Position numbers and translations under genes: made by a program. DNA of 64,000 nt from Clitoria ternatea (taxonomy: Eukaryota > Streptophyta > Magnoliopsida > Fabales > Fabaceae): the NCBI GenBank assembly GCA_037962975.1, contig CM075670.1:231378242-231442241 (forward strand). The letters run 5' to 3'. Of this stretch, positions 1-10,800 are shown piece by piece (position 1 is the first letter of the stretch; each line of letters opens with the position of its first letter). The notes below the pieces were generated by a model. The model was not told the DNA's origin. It did not search any database and worked only from the letters and a program-made list of their open reading frames with translations.

Positions 1-424
1 TGAACGAGTTGAAAGGGAGGTTTGATGTGTTAGAGTTTAAACATGTACCAAGAGAAGAAAATACTAGAGCGGACATCTTATCAAGACTTGCAAGTACAAA
101 GCAGCCTGGCAATACAACGACAGTGGTTCAGAGTACGTTGACATTGCCCAACATTCCTTTGTTCCCTTCTATGAGCGCTATAATGGTTAGCTATTCATAT
201 GAGAATTCTTGGGTTACCCCATATATCCGCTACTTGGCTGACGGACAGTTGCCTACCGATGAGAAAGAAAAAAGAAGGGTAAAAAGGGAGTTACCATATT
301 TCACCATGGTCGATGGTGTTTTCTACAGAAGAGGATTCTCAATGTCATATCTTCTTTGTTTAAAAGAGAGCGAAATACAAGGAGTAATGGAGGAAGTACA
401 TGAGGGACAATGTAAGCACATGCC
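1..424 (+). pseudogene. Element A pol fragment: end of RNase H and start of integrase
   Basis: An open frame enters from the left edge. It carries the RNase H C-terminal signature (HVPREENTRADILSRLAS), a linker, and the start of the integrase N-terminal domain (EEVHEGQC). The zinc-binding HHCC domain is cut at 424, where element B begins, and its continuation (GGRSLVRKIL...YWW) is found at 39633. Compared with that continuation, the left side has lost one base just before the junction, so the frame no longer matches. The last codons of the apparent frame (beyond 424) are LTR sequence of B and not pol. It is non-functional: split by about 39 kb and frameshifted. The call as Ty3/gypsy pol is secure; the Tat lineage is inferred from the downstream structure. 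Confidence 0.85.
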
Positions 425-990
425 TGTGACAACCCGTGTCAATTTTCTCATTTTTCACAATGGATTTTTCGCGTTTAATAAAAATTCCACTCGGTCTTAA
501 TATAAAATAACATTTACTTTTCTTAAATATATTCAAAATAGTAAAATCATACTTAAATTAGCAATAACCGATCGGAAATAAATCCTTGAATAAAAGCATA
601 TTAAAAATAATGATCGATCGGAAATATTTCAACATAAAATAAGATTGAATCAGTGGAAGGAATAAAATAGAGTCAGGGTTATTCGCCTAACCGAGACTCT
701 GATTCGCTTGGGCGAGATCCGACTCGCTTGAGCGAATACTACTTCTTAAACCTGAGCGGACAAGACTTACAGTCGGGTTTCACTCGAAAAATAAGTCCAC
801 TTAGTCACCTCACACACGGAAACAGCTTAACCTTACTTTACTCAGAAAAGTTCACTCATATCTTCTCTTGAAAGCACTCTTATCTTTCTTCACTCGGAAG
901 TGATTCTCCCAGCCATTGCTCACTCGGAGATGCCCTAACCTTCCACTCGGAAGTCGGTCTCTCGGTTATTCTTCACTCAGAAACGAGGGA
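425..990 (-). repeat. Element B 3' LTR, segment 1 of 3 (distal end)
   Basis: This stretch matches 36984-37548 of B's other LTR almost base for base, apart from scattered C/T and G/A differences. It contains two or three TCGCTTGAGCGA-type palindromes (about 690-745) and CACTCGG motifs (about 780-985). It ends at the insertion of C (TSD AGGGA at 986-990). Confidence 0.93.
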
Positions 991-2359
991 TGTAACACCC
1001 TCGGTTAGATAAGACAAATCCTTTTGTAGGTTCATCCTATTTAACTGAGTGTGTTAACAGTTTTCAGAAAAAGTGAATATTTTTTTTTTAAAATAAATAA
1101 GTACGTGGCAGATCAGTGGAAGCAATATTGTATATATCACATAGTCATTCACAAACTGTAAGTAATTGTACTCTTAACAGAATGGGACACGCAGGCACCC
1201 TTAGATATTATACAGTCATCCGGTGTCTGATTATTAATCATAAATATTCTATCCTTAATGATTATTCTCAATGGGTTCAGCGTATTGCTGATCTTCACAC
1301 TCGGGTTCTTGAGTTTCTAATTCCTCTGAAAAATGGTCAACATTAAGGGTGAGTATAACCCAAGACCCTGATTGGTTAATCCGGTGCGGACATAATCCAG
1401 TTAACATACAATGTCACATAGATCATACATTTAGCATATTCACAATTATAACAATCAAGCATGTTTGTCATGAAATAAATCGTACATATAACATATTCAT
1501 AATTATAACAATCAAATATGCTGTAATAAAATGCATGAGTTTGGATTTATTATGATTTATCTTTGGTTAAGTCTCATGATGCATGTGGGCCCAAGAAATC
1601 ATTTCTTCTTCTCATTCTATGGAATATCACCATTCCATTGTCTAGAGCGATCAGGGTCCGCCCAAGCTCATAAAGTACGAATGAACTCATTGGTTCTCAT
1701 TAATATATATATTTCATTTTGAGACTTGGATCCCTACGATCATAGTTACACCCCGTCATTTAGTCGAAGTACACTAGAATTCCTCGTCTCACCCGGCTAT
1801 CAGGCGCGACTCTGATGCCATTGGGTTGCCGTTCCAGTTGTACTCCCAAGATTCTTCTACTGAGATCGAACGTGAGTGTCCTCCAGCGTACCAGGTGTAT
1901 GCTCTAGACTTATATTTATTTTTTTTCTTCTTTCTTTTTTTTCTCCGTCAAAATATTTTCATGATGCGAAATGCATTCTTTTTATCTTTGATCATTGGGT
2001 ATTTATGTGATTCCAGTCTTACCATACTTATTCATAAGCTCTTGAAATCTCATCAACCATTCAAATGTTTCAAGACGTTGCATTATCTCATTTGTAAATA
2101 TATCAGTTATCCCTTAGATGAATTTATACTTTGTATAAAGATTAAAATAATATAATCCTTATTTAATCAATTATAATTAAAATATTAACGATATCTATAA
2201 CAACAATACTAGTTATAATAATAAGAATAACAATAATGATACGAATAATATTAATAATAAAAGGAAAAGATCAATAATGATAATTATAATATCTTAATAA
2301 TTCAAAAAGGATTAAGGAATAATTTCCTAATGAAAAATTCAAGTGAAAAACATTAAAAC

Positions 2360-3535
2360 CAGGTTTTCCGAGTGGAACAGAGGTAAATCCGAGTGAAATG
2401 AGTATGATTCCGAGTGGAATCATACAGAGAAGGGTTCTCCAAGTGATCTGGCTAAAAATCCGAGTGAAATGACACTGGAAAAGCTGTTTTCCGACTGAAA
2501 TAAGTTTGGATCCGAGTGAAATGAAGTGGAATGCTGTTTTTTGACTGAAACAGGTTTAGGTACGAGTGAAAATGAACTGGAATGCTGTTTTCCGACTGGA
2601 ATAGCTTGAATCCGAGTGAAATAAAGCTGGGCAGAGTTTTCTTAAATGAATTTAATATATATTCCGAGTGAAACAGAAACTAAAACGATTTTTCTTAATT
2701 AAATAACATAAATTCTGAGTGAAATAAATTTCTGAGTGAATTAAAATGTAAATCCGTGTGAAGTCAGTAGGAAAATGGTTCCCTGAGTAGCATTGTTTGT
2801 AAATCCGAGTGAAAATCATTCTGCTGACTGGAATACCTCCGAGTAAAGTAAATCCGAGTGAAATAATTCCTAATTCCGAGTGGAATCAGGTTGATACAAG
2901 TTTTCTGAGTGAAATTGATTACTTATTCTGAGTGAAATTAAATTAAAAGGAATTCTCCGAGTGAAAAATAACTGCTTGCTGAGTAAAATGAATTATTTTC
3001 CGAGTAAAATCACTGTACGGGTTTTCTGAGTGAGAATAAAATGATTTCTGAGTGAAATAAGGTGTTTTCTGAGTGAAATCAACTGGAAAAGGATTTCATG
3101 AGTTAAGCTACTTAAATTCTGAGTGAAAATGAGTTCCTGAGTGAAATCAAGTATGATTCTGAGTGGAATCAGTATGAAAAGAGTTCTGTCTGAATGCAAT
3201 AAAACAAATCCGAGTAAAATAATTGCTTGCTGAGTGAAATAAAGTGTTTGCCGAGTGAAATGAGACTGGGAAGCTACTGTCCGAGAGCAATAGAGTGTTT
3301 TCCGAGTGAATTTACTGAAAAAGGGTTCTGAGTAAAAGATAAATGTATTTTCTGAGTGAAATTGAGACAAGTTCCGAGTGAAATAATTTAAGAAAGAGAT
3401 TTCCGAGTAAAATAAGACTTGGGAGATGCTGTCCGAGTGAAATAGAGTGTTTTCCGAGTGCAATATAATGTTTTCCGAGTGAAATCAACTAGAAAGATAC
3501 TATCCGAGTATAAATAAGTAAAACCGAGTAAAATA
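2360..3535 (+). repeat. Array of ~40 CCGAGTG(A/G)AA motifs, forward orientation
   Basis: The motif TCCGAGTGAAAT and close variants occur about every 20-50 bp with unrelated AT-rich spacers. By eye there are roughly 40 copies. The commonest variant is CTGAGTG, which is the CpG-to-TpG change of CCGAGTG. The array is repeated in the other LTR at about 10045-11220. Confidence 0.85.
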
Positions 3536-4164
3536 AGTGCAAAACCGGTCGGATTATCATAAAACATAACCTGTTATCATATTTGTTTCACTGGAAATCA
3601 CACGGTACCCATGATTCTTAATATTTTCAATCCAATATTTCACAATTCATCAATGATTATATACACTCGGTAACAGATATATATACATACATGCATATAC
3701 AGATACAATTTGAAGCATTTAATTCATACACACTGAATCTGTCCTCCACTCGGTTTTCCCACAAGGCACCCAAGAATATACCCCCTTACCTCAATGAAGT
3801 TCCTGGAGGAGAAGAAAGAGGCTCCCTTCACTGTCCTGCTTCGAATCCGAGTGAAACAGAGGGGATAGGAGTGGGAAAGAACTTGCTGGGAAAGAGAGTG
3901 ATGAAGAGTGTTTGGGTCGTGTGTGTGGTGTGAGTTCTGAGGACCTTGAGCTCGTTTAAATAGGGAGGAAGTGAGTGGGAAGACAAGTGGGAGACAGCTT
4001 TTCTGAGTGGGCTGTTAGTGGATCGCTAATGGAAGGGTCACTAAGAATTAAATAAGATATATGCTGAGTCAGTGTCCATTTCTGGTCGTCCACCATCCAT
4101 AATGCGCACGATTGGATTTAAATATCATTAAAAGACAAAATTGAAGTCAAAACGCACTTCTGTC

Positions 4165-5790
4165 AGTGAATACCGAGTGAAATTACACTCGGTTAACACT
4201 TCTGTCAGTGAATTCCGACTGGAATTCCCACTTCCGAGTCAACAATTACAAGGCTCGCTTGAGCGTGGCTTGCTCGCTTGAGCGAATCAGCCAATCCTCA
4301 CTCGGTATTCCCATGAAACCGACTCATCTTTCCCATCATTCACTCGGTATTTCACCCCCACACCGACTCCTAATTTGCTTGGCCTTTCACTCGGTATTAT
4401 ATCTCAAATCCGGGTCATTTCTAATGGTTCTTACTCGGTTAAATCATTCCAAGCCTAGTCCTTTATTACTCGGTAATGTCCTTCAAAAACCGACTCCCTC
4501 GTATTCTTTTCCTATCTTTCTTCTACTTGAAGTTTTTATTCCTAATCCGAATCTCTACATACACTGTTCCACTCGATAAAAGTCATCCACTTACTCGGAA
4601 TGCTACTTTCCATACCACCCGGTGTATTTAACTTCAACACAATCGGGAATGTACTTCACATTCATCACTCGGCATAGACTTACAATTCTCACTCGGAAGT
4701 GTTTCTTCTAGAACCCGACTCTCTCTCTCCTAATTATTCAATCACTCGAAATTTATTCAAACTCTAATCACTTAGGATATATTCCAATAACAATTCATAT
4801 CTTAGAAAGGAATCAATCGGATTTACCACTCAGAAATACTCAAACTTTACTCACTCGGTTTACTCATATTTCTCTCTCGGTTTTAACCAAATTCTTCAAC
4901 TACAATTCCAATCAGAACATATTAAGGCCCTCACTTCTCGGAAAAGACTTACACATATAAGTCTCACTCGGAATTGGTCTAATAGAGTATATCTCACTCG
5001 GAAGAGGAGTCATACTCATAGATTCACTCGGAAATGGCTCCTTCCACTTTTTCCACTCGGTTTACTAATTATATTCTTACGAAACCATTCGGAATCTTTC
5101 CCAAATACTTCCATAACACGTTCCAGTCGGTAAGAAGCATCAAATCAACATAAAATACTTACATGTATTCATTCACTAGGTTTATATATATATATATCAT
5201 ACACTTAGAATATATTTCCAATCCAAACCATTATAACAACTCTTTCCTCAGAAGAGGTTCACTCGGATTTTACCTTTCAGGAGCATTTAAGTCCTTCCCC
5301 ACTCATTTTTCACTCGGATACTCATCTTTTAGGTACACATACACTATCCTTCCTCAAAATGTGTTTCGATCGGAATCCTTTAAGGTCTTTATCACTCGGA
5401 AAAAGAGTCATAATCATAGCCTCACTCAATAATGGCTCTAAACCTTATATATTCTACTCGGATTGGGTTCTCCTTCCTATATTCCACTCGGAATTCCATA
5501 TTTCAGAGAGATTTTGCTCGGAAATAGAAGTACTTAGCAAGTTTTGACTCAGAAACAAAGGATCAAGGGTGTTTTGACTCGGAATTTTCACCTAGAAGTG
5601 GTTTCCTTGAACCCACTTCACTCCAGCTGTCTCTGTGATCAAGAATCCACTCGGTAGTAACCTTCTTGGTCATATATTACTCGGATAACATAACCTTACA
5701 CTCAGAATTTCATCATTCAGTCAGAATTGCTAATCCTTCACTCGGAATTTCACTCTGTCACTCGGATCAGAGTCTATTTCACTCGGAATT
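4165..5790 (-). repeat. Array of CACTCGG motifs, the same motif in reverse orientation
   Basis: From about 4165 onward the same motif is read on the other strand (CACTCGGAA or CACTCGGTA), spaced about 25-60 bp, with CACTCAG as the common CpG-decay form. The interval 3540-4160 has only a few copies in mixed orientation and is the switch zone. Two TCGCTTGAGCGA-type palindromes lie at about 4256-4286. The array is repeated in the other LTR at about 11850-13470. Confidence 0.83.
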
Positions 5791-5962
5791 TGCATAATTT
5801 CACTAATGGTCCATATAAATTCCATTATTATGTAAAAAAAAATGACATTTCTGAGATACCACAGACTATCAACGGGGTGTATATTCACTTATTACCACTT
5901 ACAGACCTTCTAAACTTCAATTTTTACCAAATAAGACTGCTACTAAAAACAAGGATGTTACA

Positions 5963-5979
5963 TTCTCCTCCCCTTTTAG
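5963..5979 (-). other. Element C polypurine tract
   Basis: Directly inside the left LTR the minus strand reads TAAAAGGGGAGGAGAA and then TGTAACA, the usual plus-strand priming tract adjoining a 3' LTR. Confidence 0.85.
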
Positions 5980-5997
5980 GAATTTCGTCCCAAAATT

Positions 5998-6460
5998 CAT
6001 GGTTGGAATAATTGAGAGTACAATCCTCTAATCTTTTCCTTAACTTTCCAAGTAGCGTCTCTATCATTCAACTGACTCCAAACTACCTTGACCAAAGAGA
6101 TTTCCTTTCCCTTTAACTATTTTCGTCATCAATTAACAATCTTAACCGATGATGCTTCAAAGGTAAGGTTTTTCTTTTCAGAACAAATTGATCGAGACTC
6201 CGAACATGATCAGGGCCTAGTTCATATGTGTGGACATCATGAAGGTTTGGAAGGGCTATACGGCACACATTGGTTCCTATCTTTTGCAGAATTTGATAGG
6301 TTCTATGTATCTGAGACTTAACTTCTTGGTCTTTATAGCTCTGTCTATTCTAGTGGTAGGGGTAACTTTTGAGAAATACTTGCTACTAATATACCATTAT
6401 AAGGCATTATTCTCTCATAACTCGTTGTCAAGTCCTAGACTTGTCTAAATCCAATTTACA
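5998..6460 (-). pseudogene. Element C relic of pol 3' end (integrase C-terminus and chromodomain)
   Basis: On the minus strand, conceptual translation with frameshifts and stops recovers the end of a chromovirus pol. Recognisable stretches include KGKEISLVKVVWSQLN and RDATWKVKEKI (the chromodomain core of Tekay-type elements), preceded by a decayed IALPNLHDV stretch and an RAIKTKKLSLRYIEP stretch that corresponds to the post-integrase region of E and B. It is followed by GRNS and the polypurine tract, exactly where intact relatives end. Several in-frame stops show it is not coding. It indicates that C arose by internal deletion of an autonomous chromovirus. Confidence 0.72.
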
Positions 6461-7499
6461 TGTTTGTATTAGACTTCGGGAATTCTTCTCCCAAAACCAA
6501 GATTCTTTAAATCTTAAAATGCTAACCACACCTAACAATAACAATACTATGATTCCTTAGCCTTAAGACTTCCAAATCATCACATGAATCATTTAATCAT
6601 TACTAAAATTTAGTCAAACTCATTATAAGTCTCCTGGTTTCATCTAAGATCATCACCAATTCATCTTATTTCAAAATGACATGCCTATTTATCATTTCAA
6701 ATATCTTAATCCACTATCAATTGTTTCCTTAATCTACTATCATAACATCAATAGTCTAAATTAATTACTCCAATTACATACACTTCTTTACCAATCCTCA
6801 ATAATCAACACCTAATGCCTCAGATATTCATTTCCTTATATATAATCATTCTAGAGTATTTTAAGCCATCAAGATCATCAACTTAGTTAAAATCCTCAAA
6901 TCACTACACTTAGGATTTTTCATCAAAATTCAATGATCATTTCTAATAATCACCAATTTCTATTAACAACACCTACATACACATTATCGTGGGTTTTCGC
7001 TAAAAATCATCTCTCATGACATTATTATTCACTTCCCTTAAATCCTAAGTTAGGGTTCCACTAGAATCAAACAATCGTCATTAACAACCATCATCTTCTG
7101 TCTCAAATCTTGAAATTTTTTGTATACCACTTCACATCCATCCTAAAACACACATAAGTGTATTCTACCTTTGGGTTTTGCATGAAAATGGCTTCTATTC
7201 CTAAAACCCATTCACAAGGCATGCTCTTAATCACATAGAAATTCAAAACCTAGAAACAAAGATTAGAGAATTTTACCTTAAACTCCAAGGTATCCCAAGT
7301 CCTAGTATATACACGAAAATGAAGGGAGAATAAGAAAATAGGTTATATCTTGTTTCTGAATAGGATCTCAGTTTTGGGCTTATTACTAACTTCAAAAATT
7401 CCACTAATATCCTTAATAGTCCTAACCAATGATATCTCAATCGGAGCTACTTGGTCCTAAACTCAGATTTCTAATCGGTTCTTATTTTAACTCTTATGG
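6461..7499. other. Element C internal non-coding tract resembling part of solo LTR D
   Basis: No ORF is credible here. Phrases in the same order and orientation as D at about 16440-17400 can be matched, for example GCTTCGGGAATTC versus ACTTCGGGAATTC and the stretch ATCTCAATCGGAG-TACTTGG. This suggests that part of a D-type LTR or leader lies between the gag and pol relics. The similarity was judged by eye and needs alignment. Confidence 0.45.
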
Positions 7500-7700
7500 T
7501 CTAATAATACTTGATGGGTTTTCTGTCGTAGCTCTTCTTCGAATTATGTAAGATCGTTTCGCTGAAAGTTAGCTAATCCTTGGCTCTGCCTAGTAGAGTA
7601 TGGGATAATTCTCGTTGTCTTATCGTCTCCATGATTTGAGTAAGAAGTTTCTCCAGGTCATGATCATTGTTTAAGTGAATCGCTTAGGAATTTGTTGATA
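7500..7700 (-). pseudogene. Element C relic of gag N-terminus
   Basis: The minus strand in this stretch translates with interruptions to pieces such as DLEKLLTQIMETIRQR and NFQRND, which resemble the start of chromovirus gag. It lies between the primer site and the non-coding tract, where gag should begin. Stops and frameshifts make it non-coding. The call rests on weak similarity plus position. Confidence 0.45.
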
Positions 7701-7849
7701 GAATATCAACAAAGAGGTTCTGTGTATATGTTATGTGGAGAATTCCACATAGGAAATCTAGTCTTAGGTGTTTTATGGACTGTTTAATATTTCTATCAGA
7801 GTACGTGGAAACCTAATGGTCCACTCCCCAAGCTTAATGAATCGACTAT

Positions 7850-7861
7850 GCTCTGATACCA
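7850..7861 (-). other. Element C primer-binding site (initiator tRNA-Met)
   Basis: The minus strand reads TGGTATCAGAGC three bases inside the right LTR. This is the standard complement of the 3' end of plant initiator tRNA-Met and fixes the right LTR as the 5' LTR. Confidence 0.93.
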
Positions 7862-7864
7862 CCT

Positions 7865-10800
7865 TGTAACACCCTCGGTTAGATAAGACAAATCCTTTTG
7901 TAGGTTCATCCTATTTAACTGAGTGTGTTAACAGTTTTCAGAAAAAGTGAATATTTTTTTTTAAAAAATAAATAAGTACGTGGCAGATCAGTGGAAGCAA
8001 TATTGTATATATCACATAGTCATTCACAAACTGTAAGTAATTGTACTCTTAACAGAATGGGACACGCAGGCACCCTTAGATATTATACAGTCATCCGGTG
8101 TCTGATTATTAATCATAAATATTCTATCCTTAATGATTATTCTCAATGGGTTCAGCGTATTGCTGATCTTCACACTCGGGTTCTTGAGTTTCTAATTCCT
8201 CTGAAAAATGGTCAACAGTAAGGGTGAGTATAACCCAAGACCCTGATTGGTTAATCCGGTGCGGACATAATCCAGTTAACATACAATGTCACATAGATCA
8301 TACATTTAGCATATTCACAATTATAACAATCAAGCATGTTTGTCATGAAATAAATCGTACATATAACATATTCATAATTATAACAATCAAATATGCTGTA
8401 ATGAAATGCATGAGTTTGGATTTATTATGATTTATCTTTGGTTAAGTCTCATGATGCATGTGGGCCCAAGAAATCATTTCTTCTTCTCATTCTATGGAAT
8501 ATCACCATTCCATTGTCTAGAGCGATCAGGGTCCGCCCAAGCTCATAAGGTACGAATGAACTCATTGGTTCTCATTAATATATATATTTCATTTTGAGAC
8601 TTGGATCCCTACGATCATAGTTACACCCCGTCATTTAGTCGAAGTACACTAGAATTCCTCGTCTCACCCGGCTATCAGGCACGACTCTGATGCCATTGGG
8701 TTGCTGTTCCAGTTGTACTCCCAAGATTCTTCTACTGAGATTGAACGTGAGTGTCCTCCAGCGTACCAGGTGTATGCTCTAGACTTATATTTATTTTTTT
8801 TCTTCTTTCTTTTTTTTCTCCGTCAAAATATTTTCATGATGTGAAATGCATTTGAACTGGTCAGGACCGGGGTCTAGGATCCGGTGTGGGACCAGCCACA
8901 AGAGTACAGGTGTTTTTAGGGTTTGCACACCGGAACAGTGTATATCTGATGTATTAATCCGGTCTCTCAGTGGGAGAGGCCGGTCTTGTTGTCCTGGAGA
9001 TCCTTTACACCAACGATTCGCGTTGTAGGGGGGCGAAAGGTGGTGCCACCTGCGAAGATTCTCCGACGCTCAAGTTAGAAGAGTGTATGAACTCAATGAA
9101 TAATCAAGCGTAGTAACAGTAGAGCGTGAGATAGAACAACGATACCATGCATGTGTGTTGATATAGGCCTCTTATAGTTGAACGTAAGAGAAATGAGTCG
9201 TTGGATACAGGTGGGTCCCTTAGCTCTGATTGCGTGTATATTGTGTCAATCAAAGTGGCTCGACTTTCAGAATGTGTCAGGAGGGTAGGTCAATTATCAG
9301 AGTACAATCCTCTAGGGAGAGGAGAGGATAATCACCTTTTCCGCATAATCTGCTGACACGCCCACTTACTTTCTGAAGCCATTGATGTGACGTATTTTGC
9401 TACAAACAGTGTCTTCGTTGATAAGTTATCAAGGGCTCTTCTCTTGCTATGACTGAAAAGCCAACAATTATATAAACACCATGTAAAGATGAACTTAGAA
9501 CCACTATGGAGAAAATGAATGATGTTGTCGTGGAGTGAGGGCGGACGGCCAGACAACGGATATCCGGTGTGGCAACATTGAACCAGGACACCGGTTATCC
9601 TTATATGAGGTCAGTCTGACGTCACAAGTATGGGGGCCGGTATCTAGACCGGATCAGCATTCTTTTTATCTTTGATCATTGGGTATTTATGTGATTCCAG
9701 TCTTACCAAACTTATTCATAAGCTCTTGAAATCTCATCAACCATTCAAATGTTTCAAGACGTTGCATTATCTCATTTGTAAATATATCAGTTATCCCTTA
9801 GATGAATTTATACTTTGTATAAAGATTAAAATAATATAATCCTTATTTAATCAATTATAATTAAAATATTAACGATATCTATAACAACAATACTAGTTAT
9901 AATAATAAGAATAACAATAATGATACGAATAATATTAATAATAAAAGGAAAAGATCAATAATGATAATTATAATATCTTAATAATTCAAAAAGGATTAAG
10001 GAATAATTTCCTAATGAAAAATTCAAGTGAAAAACATTAAAACCAGGTTTTCCGAGTGGAACAGAGGTAAATCCGAGTGAAATGAGTATGATTCCGAGTG
10101 GAATCATACAGAGAAGGGTTCTCCAAGTGATCTGGCTAAAAATCCGAGTGAAATGACACTGGAAAAGCTATTTTCCGACTGAAATAAGTTTGGATCCGAG
10201 TGAAATGAAGTGGAATGCTGTTTTCCGACTGAAACAGGTTTAGGTACGAGTGAAAATGAACTGGAATGCTGTTTTCCGACTGGAATAGCTTGAATCCGAG
10301 TGAAATAAAGCTGGGCAGAGTTTTCTTAAATGAATTTAATATATATTCCGAGTGAAACAGAAACTAAAACGATTTTTCTTAATTAAATAACATAAATTCT
10401 GAGTGAAATAAATTTCTGAGTGAATTAAAATGTAAATCCGTGTGAAGTCAGTAGGAAAATGGTTCCCTGAGTAGCATTGTTTGTAAATCCGAGTGAAAAT
10501 CATTCTGCTGACTGGAATACCTCCGAGTAAAGTAAATCCGAGTGAAATAATTCCTAATTCCGAGTGGAATCAGGTTGATACAAGTTTTCTGAGTGAAATT
10601 GATTACTTATTCTGAGTAAAATTAAATTAAAAGGAATTCTCCGAGTGAAAAATAACTGCTTGCTGAGTAAAATGAATTATTTTCCGAGTAAAATCACTGT
10701 ACGGGTTTTCTGAGTGAGAATAAAATGATTTCTGAGTGAAATAAGGTGTTTTCCGAGTGAAATCAACTGGAAAAGGATTTCATGAATTAAGCTACTTAAA

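Larger units (their letters stand above)
991..5962 (-). repeat. Element C 3' LTR (4972 bp)
   Basis: It is near-identical to 7865-13642 apart from the solo LTR inserted there. It contains the two oppositely oriented arrays of the CCGAGTG motif described separately, plus an AT-rich stretch (2155-2340). The short open frames inside it (for example on the minus strand at 2993-3463) arise from the repeat and are duplicated in the other LTR; I do not regard them as genes. Confidence 0.92.

Noticed and set aside
1116..1722. Three short + frames, repeated at 7991-8597
   Set aside because: They lie in C's LTRs and are duplicated for that reason. They have no domain, no start context and no codon pattern.
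2993..3463. A 156-residue minus-strand frame, with a near-copy at 10677-11147
   Set aside because: It is made entirely of the CCGAGTG motif array read in reverse (HSENT, HSDS, YSE repeats) and exists twice because it lies in an LTR.
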